Origin: Megalonaias nervosa
Taxonomy: Eukaryota; Mollusca; Bivalvia; Unionida; Unionidae
Assembly (NCBI GenBank): GCA_016617855.1
Contig: JAECUM010012872.1
Span: 1-64,000, forward strand
Direction: 5' to 3'
DNA length: 64,000 bases
A model generated the notes under the pieces. It did no database searches and was not told where the DNA came from. It saw only the letters and a list, made by a program, of their open reading frames with translations. This document shows positions 59,101-61,588 of this stretch, in pieces. A program made the position numbers and the translations under genes. Position 1 is the first letter of the stretch. Every line of letters starts with the position of its first letter.

Positions 59101-61588
59101 TTGCATCAGTGAGACTCGGAAACATGCTCTTTTCAAAATAGTTCTTTGATCTTGATTGACATTTGTTTATAAATAGAAATAATTTATCATCTCATAAGGA
59201 GCTCAAAAAATACCCTGGTTTTGGCAAACGATAAACTGATTTATTGGTCACAATTCATCAACTGGTTAAAGAAAACTGATAATCATGAAATTTTAACCAT
59301 TCTTGACAGCAGAGAAAGCTGCCTCCACTTAAAAAAATACAACAAAAAAACTAACAAGGGGGCCCATAATTTTCCTTTCAGATACATTCTGATAATTGGA
59401 AAATAGCCATTTTCTTACATTGTGCCCATTCTTGTAGCTGGTACTGTGAGACAAATTTCTTCATTTTCCCCATAATAGGCATCTATCAAGAAGAAAACAA
59501 CCTGTGAAAACAATAAGTACTATTGTCAAATAGAAGCAGATTGAATTGTCAAATAAAAGCAGACTGAATATATGTTCAAGTTTAATGTACACATTACTGT
59601 AAAATCTCACCATTTAAAGCAACAAAAAAGAACCCCCATGGCTAGAAGCTAGCACACTGTAGTACACATTTAATAGCAAATTCATTCAGTCTGTGTACTG
59701 CTAATAAGGAAATGGTGTAAAAAGTATACTGGAAATGTAATAATTTTCAAAATTCTTAATATATTTTATGTTATTTATGTCAGTACAATACTGGCTAAAT
59801 GGTGTTATTTTTTAAATGTTAAGTTCTAGAAACAATGAATTGTCTCCCATCCACCCCCACAAAATACAAACAGAAAAATAGGAAGTTAAGTCCTTCAAAA
59901 TAAACATAAACAGAAGTACAACAAAATAAAAGATATATGCAAAGCTGTTAAAATTCAATTTAGTCACATAAAAAAAAGATAAAAATAAAATGCATAAAAT
60001 CTTAAAAAATACATCCTTAACAACTGTTATATAAATTGCATTCCCTCAAAAAAGTCCAAGATTTTGTGTAGTGGTACTTCATCATAAAGTTTCTCAAATG
60101 AATTCACATTAAAAAAAACTTCTCAGTGAATGAGATTTTTGCGGCCAGTATGCTGAACACTCCCCACACCCACCAACCCACACACCTTGCATTCTAAAAT
60201 ACTATGATAAAGTAAGTACTGTAGATATTCGCTCCAATTACAAACTGCACTGACCCAGATCTGCTGTTGCATAATGTTCTGGCAGGTCTGTGTCTGTGCA
60301 GTTTGCATGTACTAATCAGAAGAATACACACAGACCCTGATTTGCCACTGCATAATGCCCCAGCAGATCAGGGCCTATGATGTTTGCAGTTGGGCAAGAC
60401 TTACACGTGAGTATACATGACACATTATATTGCCATTACTTACATTGGCCCACTCCACATATATCCCTTCCCTCCAGTATATTTTGGACGAGTGGTGAGG
60501 CAGATTCAGTAAACTCTAAAGAACAAAAAAAATGAATTATTTCATATAACATTCAGTACCTAGTAAGTATTTGTCACTTTCAATAAATGTTATTGAAAGT
60601 ATACACTGAAGAAATCATATTTCTTTTCTGTTGCATTTGCAAGCACTGATACTGAAGACCTTAACTGTTGCCTGAAGAAGCATACTGGATCTGAACTGAA
60701 ATATTATAAATATAATGATTATTGCAAAAATATACCACACAAAGAACTACCGTAACGGATATCTTAGGAATGAGTTATGAAGTATTATCTTTATCAGCTC
60801 AGTGGTACAAATCCCTCCACCCCACCCCACAAAAATTAGCCATTTTATACTATAAATATGGATTTGTCTGTAAAGCAACCGAGTTGACACCAAATTGCAA
60901 TACTACTGAAAACACCAAAATGAGCTATTCCATTTATTGTTGTTGGGGTGAGTTCTGATTTGGTTTTGTCTTTTATTTTGTTTCAATGTAATTGTATTTC
61001 TTTTCTTTTGGTGGTACCCTATAGAGCAAAATGGATCCTTCCCCTAGGTCTACATTGATTTAAATGAAATAGCCCTAAATAACATTAACCCCACTTTTGA
61101 TTAAAAGTGTTGCTTTTATCTTTCAAGATATCAACATGGAAATTAAGTTGTCTGATGTAGCACAATCATACAGCAAAAGAATACTTAATAGTAAAATTTA
61201 TTTACATGTTCTTTATCAGAACTACTTACGCATCTAAAACAGGTATATAGCAGTAAAATGAAAGGTCTAATGTTGCTAACATGTGAGGACAATAGGAGTC
61301 ATAGGAAAAAACTTTTTAACGCAAGTGAAATTATAAAAATTTCTTTCTTATTCTTATGATGTTACAAAGGTTTCAAAATTAAATTAAGCTTATTTAGGAT
61401 TCAAATAATTAGTAAACAATAGGGTTTAGTAAATATATCCCACCCCACCAATAAAAAAGAAGAAAACAACGATCATACTGGATTTACCTGCAGACCAAAG
61501 TTATCAGCAAGAGCTATCATTCTGGCGATCAGTCTGGACCACAGGCCAATTGGTGTGTAAGGCATGCAGTAGTAACGGAATATCTTCT
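5546..61588 (-). CDS. LRRK2: LRRK2-like ROCO protein kinase, 3' portion (late COR, kinase, WD40), 22 exons
   Basis: A serine/threonine kinase of the ROCO family, whose vertebrate members LRRK1 and LRRK2 act on membranes and phosphorylate Rab GTPases. Exons on the minus strand: 61588-61488, 60515-60444, 59482-59419, 55346-55219, 49692-49565, 44714-44641, 39373-39310, 37815-37750, 37086-36919, 36377-36279, 34336-34211, 33991-33884, 29309-29205, 27095-26994, 17040-16939, 13433-13261, 13059-12981, 10661-10492, 9015-8872, 8474-8290, 7375-7301 and 5676-5546. They encode about 820 codons. Recognisable pieces are WSRLIARM and [15 protein letters not shown] (COR), [35 protein letters not shown] and WVGTGGG (WD40). 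The linker and the compact N-lobe match LRRK2 best. DYGISR and LLLAGLANG resemble LRRK1. The 5' part, with ROC GTPase and repeats, lies outside the window. One intron (60444/59482) has incompatible phases. Confidence 0.95.
5879..5990 (-). mobile_element. Partial, diverged relative of SINE family C
   Basis: Shares GTGTTTTA, CA(G)CAACACAAGTAG-like and GATTATTTA(G)TG blocks with 5040-5090. The tRNA-like head is badly eroded. It lies in the intron before the last LRRK exon and runs into the 39-bp array. Confidence 0.5.
6000..6230. repeat. Tandem array, 39-bp unit, about 6 copies
   Basis: GGGCCTATTCTAAACCCCAA repeats every 39 bases. Because 39 is a multiple of three, an 80-codon frame stays open on the minus strand as a 13-residue repeat (GFRIGPLC...). 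It is intronic and I read it as an artefact. Confidence 0.9.
6250..7275. repeat. Tandem array, about 25-26 bp unit, about 40 copies, two subtypes
   Basis: From 6250 to about 7010 the copies are variable forms of GATTACTTTTACACATGATAACATG. From about 7010 to 7270 a more uniform 26-bp form, TTACTTTCATACATGATAATGGGGA, repeats about ten times. The right end lies only about 25 bases from the LRRK exon at 7301. Confidence 0.92.
7301..7375 (-). CDS. LRRK2: LRRK exon: WD40 domain, penultimate
   Basis: Acceptor TTTGTAG at 7376; donor GTGAGC. It encodes [18 protein letters not shown]... with the codon split from the preceding exon. It aligns with the LRRK2 stretch LKNVMLVLGYNRKNTEG, the last but one WD40 strand. 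Its 75 bases keep the frame with both neighbours. Confidence 0.88.
7376..8289. other. Intron sequence, no repeat or gene recognised
   Basis: LRRK intron. Contains short A- and C-rich tracts (for example near 7590 and 7925) but nothing that I can name. Confidence 0.6.
8290..8474 (-). CDS. LRRK2: LRRK exon: WD40 domain, WVGTGGG blade
   Basis: Acceptor CCTGTTATAG; donor GTACAT. It encodes [17 protein letters not shown]..., then [20 protein letters not shown]. This matches LRRK2 GRVKTLCLQKNTALWIGTGGGHILLLD closely and is one of the clearest LRRK2-like segments. Reading past the donor reaches a stop after 15 codons; splicing to 7375 restores the homology. Confidence 0.93.
8872..9015 (-). CDS. LRRK2: LRRK exon: WD40 domain
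   Basis: Acceptor TTTTTCAG; donor GTAAGT. It encodes [15 protein letters not shown]..., then [12 protein letters not shown], aligning with LRRK2 IAKQNSPVVEVWDKKTEK. Both ends fit the phases of the adjoining exons (144 bases, 1+47 codons+2). Confidence 0.9.
9016..10491. other. Intron sequence, mostly unique
   Basis: No gene seen. A single GACCTTTGACCTTGACC motif lies near 9625, the motif that is repeated at 17370-18090. Confidence 0.5.
10492..10661 (-). CDS. LRRK2: LRRK exon: WD40 domain
   Basis: Acceptor CCCTTACAG; donor GTTGGT. It encodes [20 protein letters not shown], then [14 protein letters not shown] and IERIIETED. It matches LRRK2 MWGGCGTKIFSFSNDF...IQKLIETRTS. The frame remains open past the chosen donor; I chose GTTGGT at 10491 because it alone gives phase 2 and joins to the next exon without a gap. 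Confidence 0.85.
10662..12980. repeat. Intron with degenerate repeats of roughly 170-190 bp and an A-rich tract
   Basis: An (AAAT)n tract lies at about 11055-11110. From about 11390 to 12290 loosely related blocks recur, for example TTTCAGTGAAAACCCAACATG, TTCATTGGAAACACCATGTC and TTTATTGAAAACCCCATGTC, each followed by a CATTC(A)...TCAGAAG block. The repeats are old. The open frames at 11524 and 12006 fall in this material and are not genes. Confidence 0.55.
12981..13059 (-). CDS. LRRK2: LRRK exon: WD40 domain
   Basis: Acceptor CATTTCAG; donor GTATGA. It encodes [20 protein letters not shown] followed by IEELLQ. It corresponds to LRRK2 FLLVGTADGKLAIF, though LAGLANG is nearer LRRK1 VLAGLADGLVAVFP. 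Its 79 bases fit the phases on both sides. Confidence 0.92.
13261..13433 (-). CDS. LRRK2: LRRK exon: WD40 domain
   Basis: Acceptor TTATTCCAG; donor GTATGA. It encodes [34 protein letters not shown] and [13 protein letters not shown]. It aligns with LRRK2 VSGTQSGTLLVINTED and MTDSVTCLYC. Confidence 0.93.
13434..14894. other. Intron sequence, no feature recognised
   Basis: Part of the 3.5-kb intron between LRRK exons at 13261 and 16939. AT-rich, no clear repeat. The open frame at 14487 has no recognisable product. Confidence 0.45.
14900..15235. repeat. Tandem array, 41-bp unit, about 8 copies
   Basis: TACTTATTGATAATGGACAG recurs every 41 bases. Two subtypes occur: units with AGTATAACAATAAAACTATT and units with GGTGTGACAATACAACTATC. 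They alternate irregularly, pointing to expansion of a dimer with local mixing. Confidence 0.9.
15430..15870. repeat. Dispersed repeat, copy 2 (partner at 905-1420)
   Basis: Same blocks and order as copy 1 (GAGAATGCTGCT, TTTGCATGTCA, CAAGAAACC, CTCATTTGAGAATAC). The 109-codon open frame on the minus strand here is not conserved in copy 1 and is probably spurious. Confidence 0.65.
16700..16739. repeat. (CA)n-rich microsatellite
   Basis: An imperfect CACACACCCCCACACCC tract about 200 bases left of the LRRK exon at 16939. Confidence 0.8.
16939..17040 (-). CDS. LRRK2: LRRK exon: WD40 domain
   Basis: Acceptor TATGGACAG; donor GTTGGT. Exactly 34 codons: [19 protein letters not shown], then [14 protein letters not shown]. 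It aligns with LRRK2 ASIWLGCGHTDRGQLSFLDLN. Both introns are phase 0. Confidence 0.9.
17370..18090. repeat. Degenerate tandem repeat, about 160 bp, with GACCTTGACC core
   Basis: Recurring blocks are a TTATTGTGCAGAAA-like motif, a GTGA(T/C)CTTGACC motif, then CTTTTGA(C/T)CC, AATCTATAAGCCTC and TTACTCCAAGTGAAC. About four to five eroded copies. In my knowledge this type of repeat is common in bivalve genomes, but that is recall, not a search. Confidence 0.65.
18595..18955. repeat. Tandem array, about 42-bp unit (CACTCTTGCCCCTGGATCCT)
   Basis: About nine copies of a CCAATACCACTCTTGCCCCTGGATCCTC-like unit, some shortened to about 30 bases. All three plus frames stay open for 90-140 codons because the unit has few stops. 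These are not genes. Confidence 0.9.
18963..19185 (+). mobile_element. tRNA-like SINE head, plus orientation
   Basis: Begins ATGGTTTCTCAGTAGACAGC (A-box-like), followed about 40 bases on by GGTTTGAATCTTACC (B-box-like), then an unrelated body. Eroded; tail and target duplication not identified. Confidence 0.45.
19480..19535. repeat. Left part of 27-bp array (ATTATAATGGGGTCAT)
   Basis: Two copies of ATTATAATGGGGTCATA(T)GGGTAA. The array is cut at 19536 by the Tigger-like element and continues at 21583. Confidence 0.9.
19538..21581 (+). mobile_element. Tigger/pogo-like DNA transposon, internally deleted
   Basis: Inverted termini match in 22 of 24 bases (CACCACTCCCT(T/C)GATAACTCGC at each end). 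The element is flanked by TA on both sides (19536-19537 and 21582-21583), the target duplication of the Tc1/mariner/pogo superfamily. It encodes a broken N-terminal transposase region (see 20385-20952). At 2044 bases with no DDE domain it is non-autonomous. It lies in the LRRK intron between 16939 and 27095. Confidence 0.92.
20385..20952 (+). pseudogene. Tigger-like transposase remnant: DNA-binding region joined to C-terminal tail
   Basis: From ATG at 20385 one frame reads [17 protein letters not shown], then, past stops, [20 protein letters not shown] and [13 protein letters not shown]. These match the CENP-B-type double helix-turn-helix of Tigger transposases. After [20 protein letters not shown] it goes straight into a short tail, [16 protein letters not shown], and a stop. 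The catalytic DDE region is absent. In-frame stops near 20501, 20512, 20586, 20780 and 20806 show that it is dead. Confidence 0.88.
21583..21862. repeat. Right part of 27-bp array (ATTATAATGGGGTCAT)
   Basis: About ten copies of ATTATAATGGGGTCATA(T)GGGTAAATA, 24-27 bases each. Continues the array at 19480-19535 after the Tigger-like insertion. Confidence 0.95.
21950..22330. repeat. Degenerate tandem array, about 50-bp unit (CACTCCTGTCCCTGGGTTCC)
   Basis: About seven copies containing CCTGTCCCTGGGTTCCACACC, AGCTGAGGTTTGGG and TCTCAGTACCA. The start of the unit equals part of the parent repeat at 18200-19480. Confidence 0.8.
22890..23165. repeat. Tandem array, 32-bp unit, about 8 copies
   Basis: ATTCCCATAACACACAGATATCACAGTG repeats every 32 bases, followed by ATAT or CAAT. 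Confidence 0.95.
23440..25420. repeat. Large minisatellite, 47-bp unit, about 40 copies, with higher-order structure
   Basis: Unit: GCATACACATGTATTATCCA, then GGACTTGTAACATACATGCC and TTTAATT. Variants (TACTATCC, GGACTACTAAC, GCAGGAATTG, TTCCCATACAC) recur in a fixed order. TACTATCC occurs at 24064, 24301 and 24634, giving blocks of 237 (five units) and 333 bases (seven units). Open frames on both strands are by-products. It lies in the 10-kb LRRK intron. Confidence 0.95.
25425..25771 (-). mobile_element. tRNA-derived SINE (family A), copy 1, with 13-bp target duplication
   Basis: On the minus strand it starts at 25771 with a tRNA-like head: A-box-like TGGCCTAGTGGTCAGAGC, an anticodon-like stem GCATC/GATGC, and B-box-like GGTTCAATCCC. 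A body of about 230 bases follows, then an (AC)n tail (plus-strand GTGTGT at 25425-25463). TATATATACCTTT is duplicated at 25412-25424 and 25772-25784. Relatives lie at 42354-42742 and 50888-51209. Confidence 0.93.
25775..26900. repeat. Decayed continuation of the minisatellite (TGCCTTTAATTGCATACA), with (TA)n
   Basis: About 45 eroded short units of ACATGCCTTTAATTGCATAC type, 20-26 bases. They contain a (TA)n run at 25921-25961 and a SINE insertion at 26454-26589. They look like shortened, older relatives of the 47-bp unit. Confidence 0.8.
26454..26589 (+). mobile_element. SINE (family B), 5'-truncated, with 13-bp target duplication
   Basis: Contains GGCCGCCATGTATAGCCTAT, AAAATGGCGTTAAGCCCCAC and a (CAA)n tail, the same 3' part as 33309-33556 and 62684-62930 but in plus orientation. 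CATGAATTTAGCT is present at 26441-26453 and 26590-26602. The tRNA-like head is missing, as in a truncated retroposition. Confidence 0.92.
26994..27095 (-). CDS. LRRK2: LRRK exon: end of kinase, start of WD40 domain
   Basis: Acceptor TTTATTCCAG; donor GTTTGT. 34 codons: [20 protein letters not shown], then [14 protein letters not shown]. It aligns with LRRK2 SAQVFDILNSAELVCLTRRI and NVIVECMVA. Both introns are phase 0. The downstream intron is about 10 kb, nearly all repeats. Confidence 0.92.
27436..27585. repeat. Short tandem duplication, about 100-bp unit
   Basis: ATGTGATGGCAGAATATAAAC(A/G)CTGGATATTCATGACTTACTG appears at 27438 and 27528, each followed by TGATGGCTGATCATAAA. Confidence 0.8.
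27586..29080. other. Intron sequence, mostly unique
   Basis: No gene recognised. A more GC-rich patch at 28310-28470 (GATGCCAGTCCTGCGTAGAC...) may be a decayed repeat. Open frames at 27595 and 28693 show no recognisable protein. Confidence 0.45.
29085..29203. repeat. Degenerate GATA/GACA microsatellite abutting a splice donor
   Basis: Imperfect GACA then GATA tetranucleotides run up to the donor of the LRRK exon at 29205. The final GATAC TTAC contains the donor itself (GTAAGTATC on the minus strand). Confidence 0.85.
29205..29309 (-). CDS. LRRK2: LRRK exon: kinase C-lobe
   Basis: Acceptor GGTTTTTAG at 29310; donor GTAAGT. 35 codons: [20 protein letters not shown], then [15 protein letters not shown]. 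It matches LRRK2 WPMVEKLIKQCL and PQERPTS, the conserved Arg of kinase subdomain XI. Its first 45 bases also form the first unit of the tandem array at 29265-29795. Confidence 0.93.
29265..29795. repeat. Tandem array, about 67-bp unit, 8 copies, seeded from an exon edge
   Basis: Units start (A)ATTGTTCCCACCCTTCA and contain GTGATAGGAAG, CCATAAAAAC and AAGGACAAGACATC. The unit at 29265-29332 is the 5' edge of the LRRK exon plus its acceptor; the other seven are intronic, more diverged copies. One copy carries an inverted scrap near 29563. Confidence 0.9.
30310..30410. repeat. Tandem array, about 25-bp unit (CCTGTCCCCCACTTCACAGA)
   Basis: About four copies alternating CCCAGCC and CCCATCC. The 89-codon plus frame over it is an artefact. 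Confidence 0.85.
30467..30904 (-). pseudogene. DIRS-like segment before the recombinase, degenerate
   Basis: A 145-codon frame containing [20 protein letters not shown]. The pattern of a Trp-rich stretch followed by DLLDL resembles the linker between RNase H and tyrosine recombinase in DIRS-like elements. The recombinase itself was not found. The last roughly 25 codons run into (CA)n-rich sequence and are not element coding. Confidence 0.5.
30984..31362 (-). pseudogene. DIRS-like RNase H region, degenerate
   Basis: Reads [20 protein letters not shown], then an interrupted [15 protein letters not shown] frame, then [20 protein letters not shown], corresponding to the segment after RNase H in DIRS elements. 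Two overlapping frames share the homology, indicating a frameshift. Confidence 0.72.
31716..32342 (-). pseudogene. DIRS-like reverse transcriptase, frameshifted
   Basis: Three or more frames in series: one with [20 protein letters not shown], one with [20 protein letters not shown], and one with [15 protein letters not shown] followed by [13 protein letters not shown]. In intact DIRS elements the last would carry the YxDD-type active site; here it reads HFDV, so the site is lost. No intact polymerase is possible. Confidence 0.8.
33309..33556 (-). mobile_element. tRNA-derived SINE (family B), with about 14-bp target duplication
   Basis: On the minus strand the head reads GGCCCCGAGTGGCAGAGTGG, with the B-box-like GGTTCGAGTCTC about 70 bases on. 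The extra length suggests a Leu/Ser-type tRNA ancestor. The 3' part contains GGCCGCCATGTATAGCCTAT and a (CAA)n tail. TAATATATAATTAT (33295-33308) and TAATACATAATTAT (33557-33570) are the duplications, with one mismatch. Confidence 0.9.
33557..33675. repeat. Palindromic AT repeat (ATAATTATAATTCATAATTATAATAC)
   Basis: About 4.5 copies of a 26-bp unit made of TAATTATAAT and its near-complement. It can form hairpins. The SINE to the left is inserted at its edge. Confidence 0.85.
33884..33991 (-). CDS. LRRK2: LRRK exon: kinase C-lobe (subdomain IX)
   Basis: Acceptor TTTGTCCAG; donor GTGAGC. 36 codons: [36 protein letters not shown]. It matches LRRK2 ADVYSFGLLLYDILTTG; the Asp of DVFSYG is the conserved subdomain IX Asp. 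Confidence 0.95.
34211..34336 (-). CDS. LRRK2: LRRK exon: kinase activation segment (DYG ... APQ)
   Basis: Acceptor ATTTTAG; donor GTGAGA. 42 codons: [18 protein letters not shown], then [22 protein letters not shown] replaces the usual DFG, as in human LRRK1 and LRRK2 (LRRK2 residues 2017-2019); the Gly is kept. DYGISR...EG..EGT.GY resembles LRRK1. The APE glutamate is Gln here (CCA CAG GTC). There is no insertion and no stop. Confidence 0.95.
34337..36278. other. Intron sequence with a short duplication
   Basis: Two related blocks (AGTGATGGTGTCTGCATATGTCTGATGATATCAG-type) lie near 34815 and 34863. Otherwise no feature recognised. Confidence 0.45.
36279..36377 (-). CDS. LRRK2: LRRK exon: kinase catalytic loop (YRDMKPDN)
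   Basis: Acceptor ATTTGTAG; donor GTAAGT. 33 codons: [36 protein letters not shown] in place of HRD is as in LRRK2 (YRDLKPHN); LRRK1 has FCD. The Asp is the catalytic base (LRRK2 D1994), followed by Lys and the metal-binding Asn. Confidence 0.96.
36460..36625 (-). mobile_element. tRNA-like SINE remnant
   Basis: The minus strand begins GGGACCCATGATAGCTTGAG (A-box-like), with GGTTCAGTACTC (B-box-like) further on, then a body rich in CATGCCATCCCAGG. No tail or duplication resolved. Confidence 0.5.
36919..37086 (-). CDS. LRRK2: LRRK exon: kinase N-lobe to hinge and helix D
   Basis: Acceptor AAATTCCAG; donor GTACAT. 56 codons: [40 protein letters not shown], then [11 protein letters not shown]. 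It matches LRRK2 [20 protein letters not shown] and LQHRIALHV. The gatekeeper position, Met in human LRRK2 (M1947), is Leu here (IIVLELA). Confidence 0.96.
37750..37815 (-). CDS. LRRK2: LRRK exon: kinase ATP-binding lysine
   Basis: Acceptor CTGTTTCAG; donor GTAAGG. 22 codons: [20 protein letters not shown], then QE. The Lys in AVAVKVF is the ATP-binding Lys (LRRK2 K1906); the Glu of LLRQE is the likely helix C partner. It lacks the long insert LRRK1 carries here, so it follows LRRK2. Confidence 0.95.
37816..39309. other. Intron sequence, no feature recognised
   Basis: A moderately complex stretch at 38200-38800 (TGTTACGTGTCTAGGCTCAT...) could be an old mobile element, but no termini or coding were identified. 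Confidence 0.4.
39310..39373 (-). CDS. LRRK2: LRRK exon: kinase glycine-rich loop
   Basis: Acceptor is a T tract ending in TTAAG; donor GTATGG. It encodes [20 protein letters not shown] plus K, matching LRRK2 LLGDGSFGSVYRAAYEG. LGDGGFG is the glycine loop. Starts at phase 2 (AG + C gives Ser). Confidence 0.95.
39374..40480. other. Intron sequence, no feature recognised
   Basis: Read on both strands. No coding or repeat signal beyond simple A/T tracts. Confidence 0.4.
40633..40750. repeat. Long hairpin (inverted repeat, about 52-base arms, 10-base loop)
   Basis: The left arm begins TGCACTTGTATGGGAAAAAT and ends GGATGGATATACTGCAC; the right arm is its near-complement, starting GTGCAGTATATCCATTCGAC. 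The loop is about GACCTTGGGA. Mismatches are few. Flanks GTTAATGCA/TGCAGTAAC extend the symmetry slightly. Could be a MITE or fold-back unit. Confidence 0.88.
41870..43320. repeat. Degenerate repeats (AACTCAGCCAATCA...GCAAGATTACATCAT family) and 55-bp array
   Basis: Blocks with AAACTCAGCCAATCAAATGC, GATC(T)TTATGATAT and CATATTCCA(A/T)GTTTG recur about every 150 bases (one more lies at 40530, left of the hairpin). Between 42830 and 43200 a 55-bp subunit (CAGCCAACCAGATGAAACCA, GACCAAAAATATGGCCTC) is tandemly expanded about six times. Confidence 0.75.
42354..42742 (-). mobile_element. tRNA-derived SINE (family A), copy 2, with 11-bp target duplication
   Basis: Same body as 25425-25771 (GATGTCTAGCACTGGGGCAT, CCCACCCAGTCAC, CCTCTTAATGCTGA) with an (AC)n tail at 42369-42408. 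TAGATCTTACT occurs at 42343-42353 and 42743-42753. Inserted into the degenerate repeats above. It carries a small internal duplication (GCTG(C)TAGTACCATTTTTATA). Confidence 0.93.
43325..43690 (-). mobile_element. tRNA-like SINE (family D) with (ATT)n tail
   Basis: The minus strand begins with TTGGCTTGGTCATTTGC and a GGTTCAAATTCTGTCC B-box-like motif. It ends in CCTTTAAATAAAGTC followed by (ATT)n (plus-strand AATAAT at 43328-43388). The tail-proximal part is shared with 51327-51445. Confidence 0.65.
44516..44638. repeat. Tandem array, 18-bp unit, touching a splice donor
   Basis: AAACCTCAAAATTGCATT repeats about seven times. The last copy (TTGCATGTAC) runs into the LRRK exon at 44641, so its final bases supply the donor GTACAT on the minus strand. 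Confidence 0.92.
44641..44714 (-). CDS. LRRK2: LRRK exon: linker from COR to kinase
   Basis: Acceptor TAATTTCAG; donor GTACAT. It encodes [20 protein letters not shown] then NFVE. It matches LRRK2 APDLILADLPRNIMLNNDEL, just upstream of the glycine loop; this linker match is strong support for LRRK2 type. Ends at phase 2. Confidence 0.94.
45512..46372. mobile_element. piggyBac-like non-autonomous element (TTAA duplication)
   Basis: Flanked by TTAA (45508-45511 and 46373-46376). Ends are CCCTTTACCTCAT and its exact complement ATGAGGTAAAGGG (13 bases). TTAA sites with CCC...GGG ends are typical of the piggyBac superfamily. It has a 36-bp subterminal array (45535-45680). An 87-codon frame from 45668 ([16 protein letters not shown]) and later [12 protein letters not shown] may be transposase scraps; I cannot assign them. 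Confidence 0.85.
45535..45690. repeat. Subterminal tandem repeat, about 36-bp unit, 4 copies
   Basis: TTTCGACGCCTCTACCCCAT, TCTCATAGAAGCGCC and variants repeat four times inside the left end of the piggyBac-like element. Confidence 0.9.
46377..49564. other. Intron sequence with simple repeats
   Basis: Contains (TA)n at 47082-47150 and a short CACGCACGC tract near 47895. Open frames at 46576, 47021, 47260 and 48912 have no recognisable product. Confidence 0.5.
47025..47325. mobile_element. Possible MITE with GCCCGCAG inverted ends
   Basis: Left end TGAGCGCCCGCAGCATATAT, with GGGGGGTCA beyond; the complement of the right end reads GGGTGCCCGCAGGATC, with GAGGGGGTCA beyond. The interior holds the (TA)n run. 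No clear target duplication. Confidence 0.5.
49565..49692 (-). CDS. LRRK2: LRRK exon: end of COR domain
   Basis: Acceptor TTATTTCAG; donor GTAATG. It encodes [43 protein letters not shown]. It matches LRRK2 HQKILLDDLMKKAEEGD and RLTIPISQI. Starts at phase 1 (G + AC gives Asp). Confidence 0.92.
50888..51209 (-). mobile_element. tRNA-derived SINE (family A), copy 3, with 12-bp target duplication
   Basis: Head on the minus strand TGGCCTAGTGGTTACAGC, B-box-like GGTTCGATCCC, body as in copies 1 and 2, short (AC)n tail. TGGATATGAATT lies at 50876-50887 and 51210-51221. Its promoter boxes are the best preserved of the three. Confidence 0.94.
51327..51445 (-). mobile_element. SINE family D fragment with (ATT)n tail
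   Basis: AATAAT run, then GACTTTATTTTGAGAAGGTAAC and CTACCTTGAGGCCTTCTAT, related to 43390-43460. The tRNA-like head was not found on the right side. Confidence 0.55.
53930..54745. repeat. Tandem array, 25-bp unit (GATTAACTATATGATAGAGTACTCT), interrupted
   Basis: Two copies lie at 53930-53970 and about 19 at 54303-54745. About 330 bases of unrelated sequence (53970-54302) separate them. That insert has related ends: GTGGCCACTTGTGAGGGGAAC at the left and GGTGGCCACTGGTCAGGGGGG at the right, as direct rather than inverted copies. Confidence 0.9.
54950..55137. mobile_element. Palindromic MITE-like unit, copy 1
   Basis: The left end ATACCCGCTTATAAGTCCAG, then TCCAAGAGCAAAC, is complementary to the right end (GTTTGCAGTTGGACTCAACT, TATTAGCAAGTATAT). 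The interior carries GACCC and GGGTC blocks. It lies about 80 bases left of the LRRK exon at 55219. Confidence 0.75.
55219..55346 (-). CDS. LRRK2: LRRK exon: COR domain
   Basis: Acceptor CTTTTCCAG; donor GTAGGA. It encodes [42 protein letters not shown]. It matches LRRK2 [20 protein letters not shown] nearly residue for residue. Phases fit both neighbours. Confidence 0.96.
55347..58080. other. Intron sequence, mostly unique
   Basis: No gene recognised. AT-rich patches with repeated GCATAAT/GTAATC words at 55450-55510 and 56200-56330 may be a decayed element. The 68-codon frame at 57856 has no recognisable product. Confidence 0.45.
58085..58325. repeat. Tandem array, about 33-bp unit, about 7 copies
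   Basis: ACCATGGTAACACACTGTGTTGATG followed by ATTTTATA or TTTTTAG repeats with drift. Copies to the right are shorter. Confidence 0.88.
58760..58870 (-). mobile_element. tRNA-like SINE head
   Basis: The minus strand reads GTAGCTGCACAGTTGATAGA, GCATCAGACTCACAATCC and AAGGGTCATGGGTTTG. This is the layout of a Lys/Val-type tRNA, but the acceptor stem does not pair and there is no 3' half, so it is a retroposon head rather than a tRNA gene. Confidence 0.6.
59419..59482 (-). CDS. LRRK2: LRRK exon: COR domain, short
   Basis: Acceptor CTTCTTGATAG; donor GTAAGA. It encodes [20 protein letters not shown] and the first two bases of Met. It aligns with LRRK2 SFLKITVPSCRKGCILL. Its start needs one base from the previous exon, but the exon at 60444 ends at phase 0, so something is missing between them. 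Confidence 0.85.
60221..60416. mobile_element. Palindromic MITE-like unit, copy 2
   Basis: Contains ACAAACTGCACTGACCCAGATC and its near-complements (GGTCTGTGTCTGTGCAGTTTGC; CAGATCAGGGCCTATGATG, TTTGCAGTTGGG). Related to 54950-55137. It lies right next to the LRRK exon at 60444, in the intron with the phase problem. Confidence 0.65.
60444..60515 (-). CDS. LRRK2: LRRK exon: COR domain
   Basis: Acceptor TTGTTCTTTAG; donor GTAAGT. 24 codons: [24 protein letters not shown]. It matches LRRK2 RMYWRQGIYLNW. The start phase fits the exon at 61488; the end phase does not fit 59482. Confidence 0.9.
61488..61588 (-). CDS. LRRK2: LRRK exon (first visible): COR domain
   Basis: Acceptor ATTTCCAG; donor GTAAAT. 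Two bases, then [33 protein letters not shown]. It matches LRRK2 RLYEMPYFPMGFWSRLINRL. Upstream exons (earlier COR, ROC, LRR) were not found before base 64000, so they lie outside the window. Confidence 0.94.

Noticed and set aside
60123..60308. Minus frame with CGLVGVGSV as a possible missing COR exon
   Set aside because: Only weak likeness to the LRRK2 segment and no acceptor/donor pair giving the needed length of 1 modulo 3.
60360..60515. Extending the COR exon beyond GTAAGT to a later donor near 60388
   Set aside because: It would fix the phase but uses a weaker donor, reads into the MITE-like unit and adds residues without homology.
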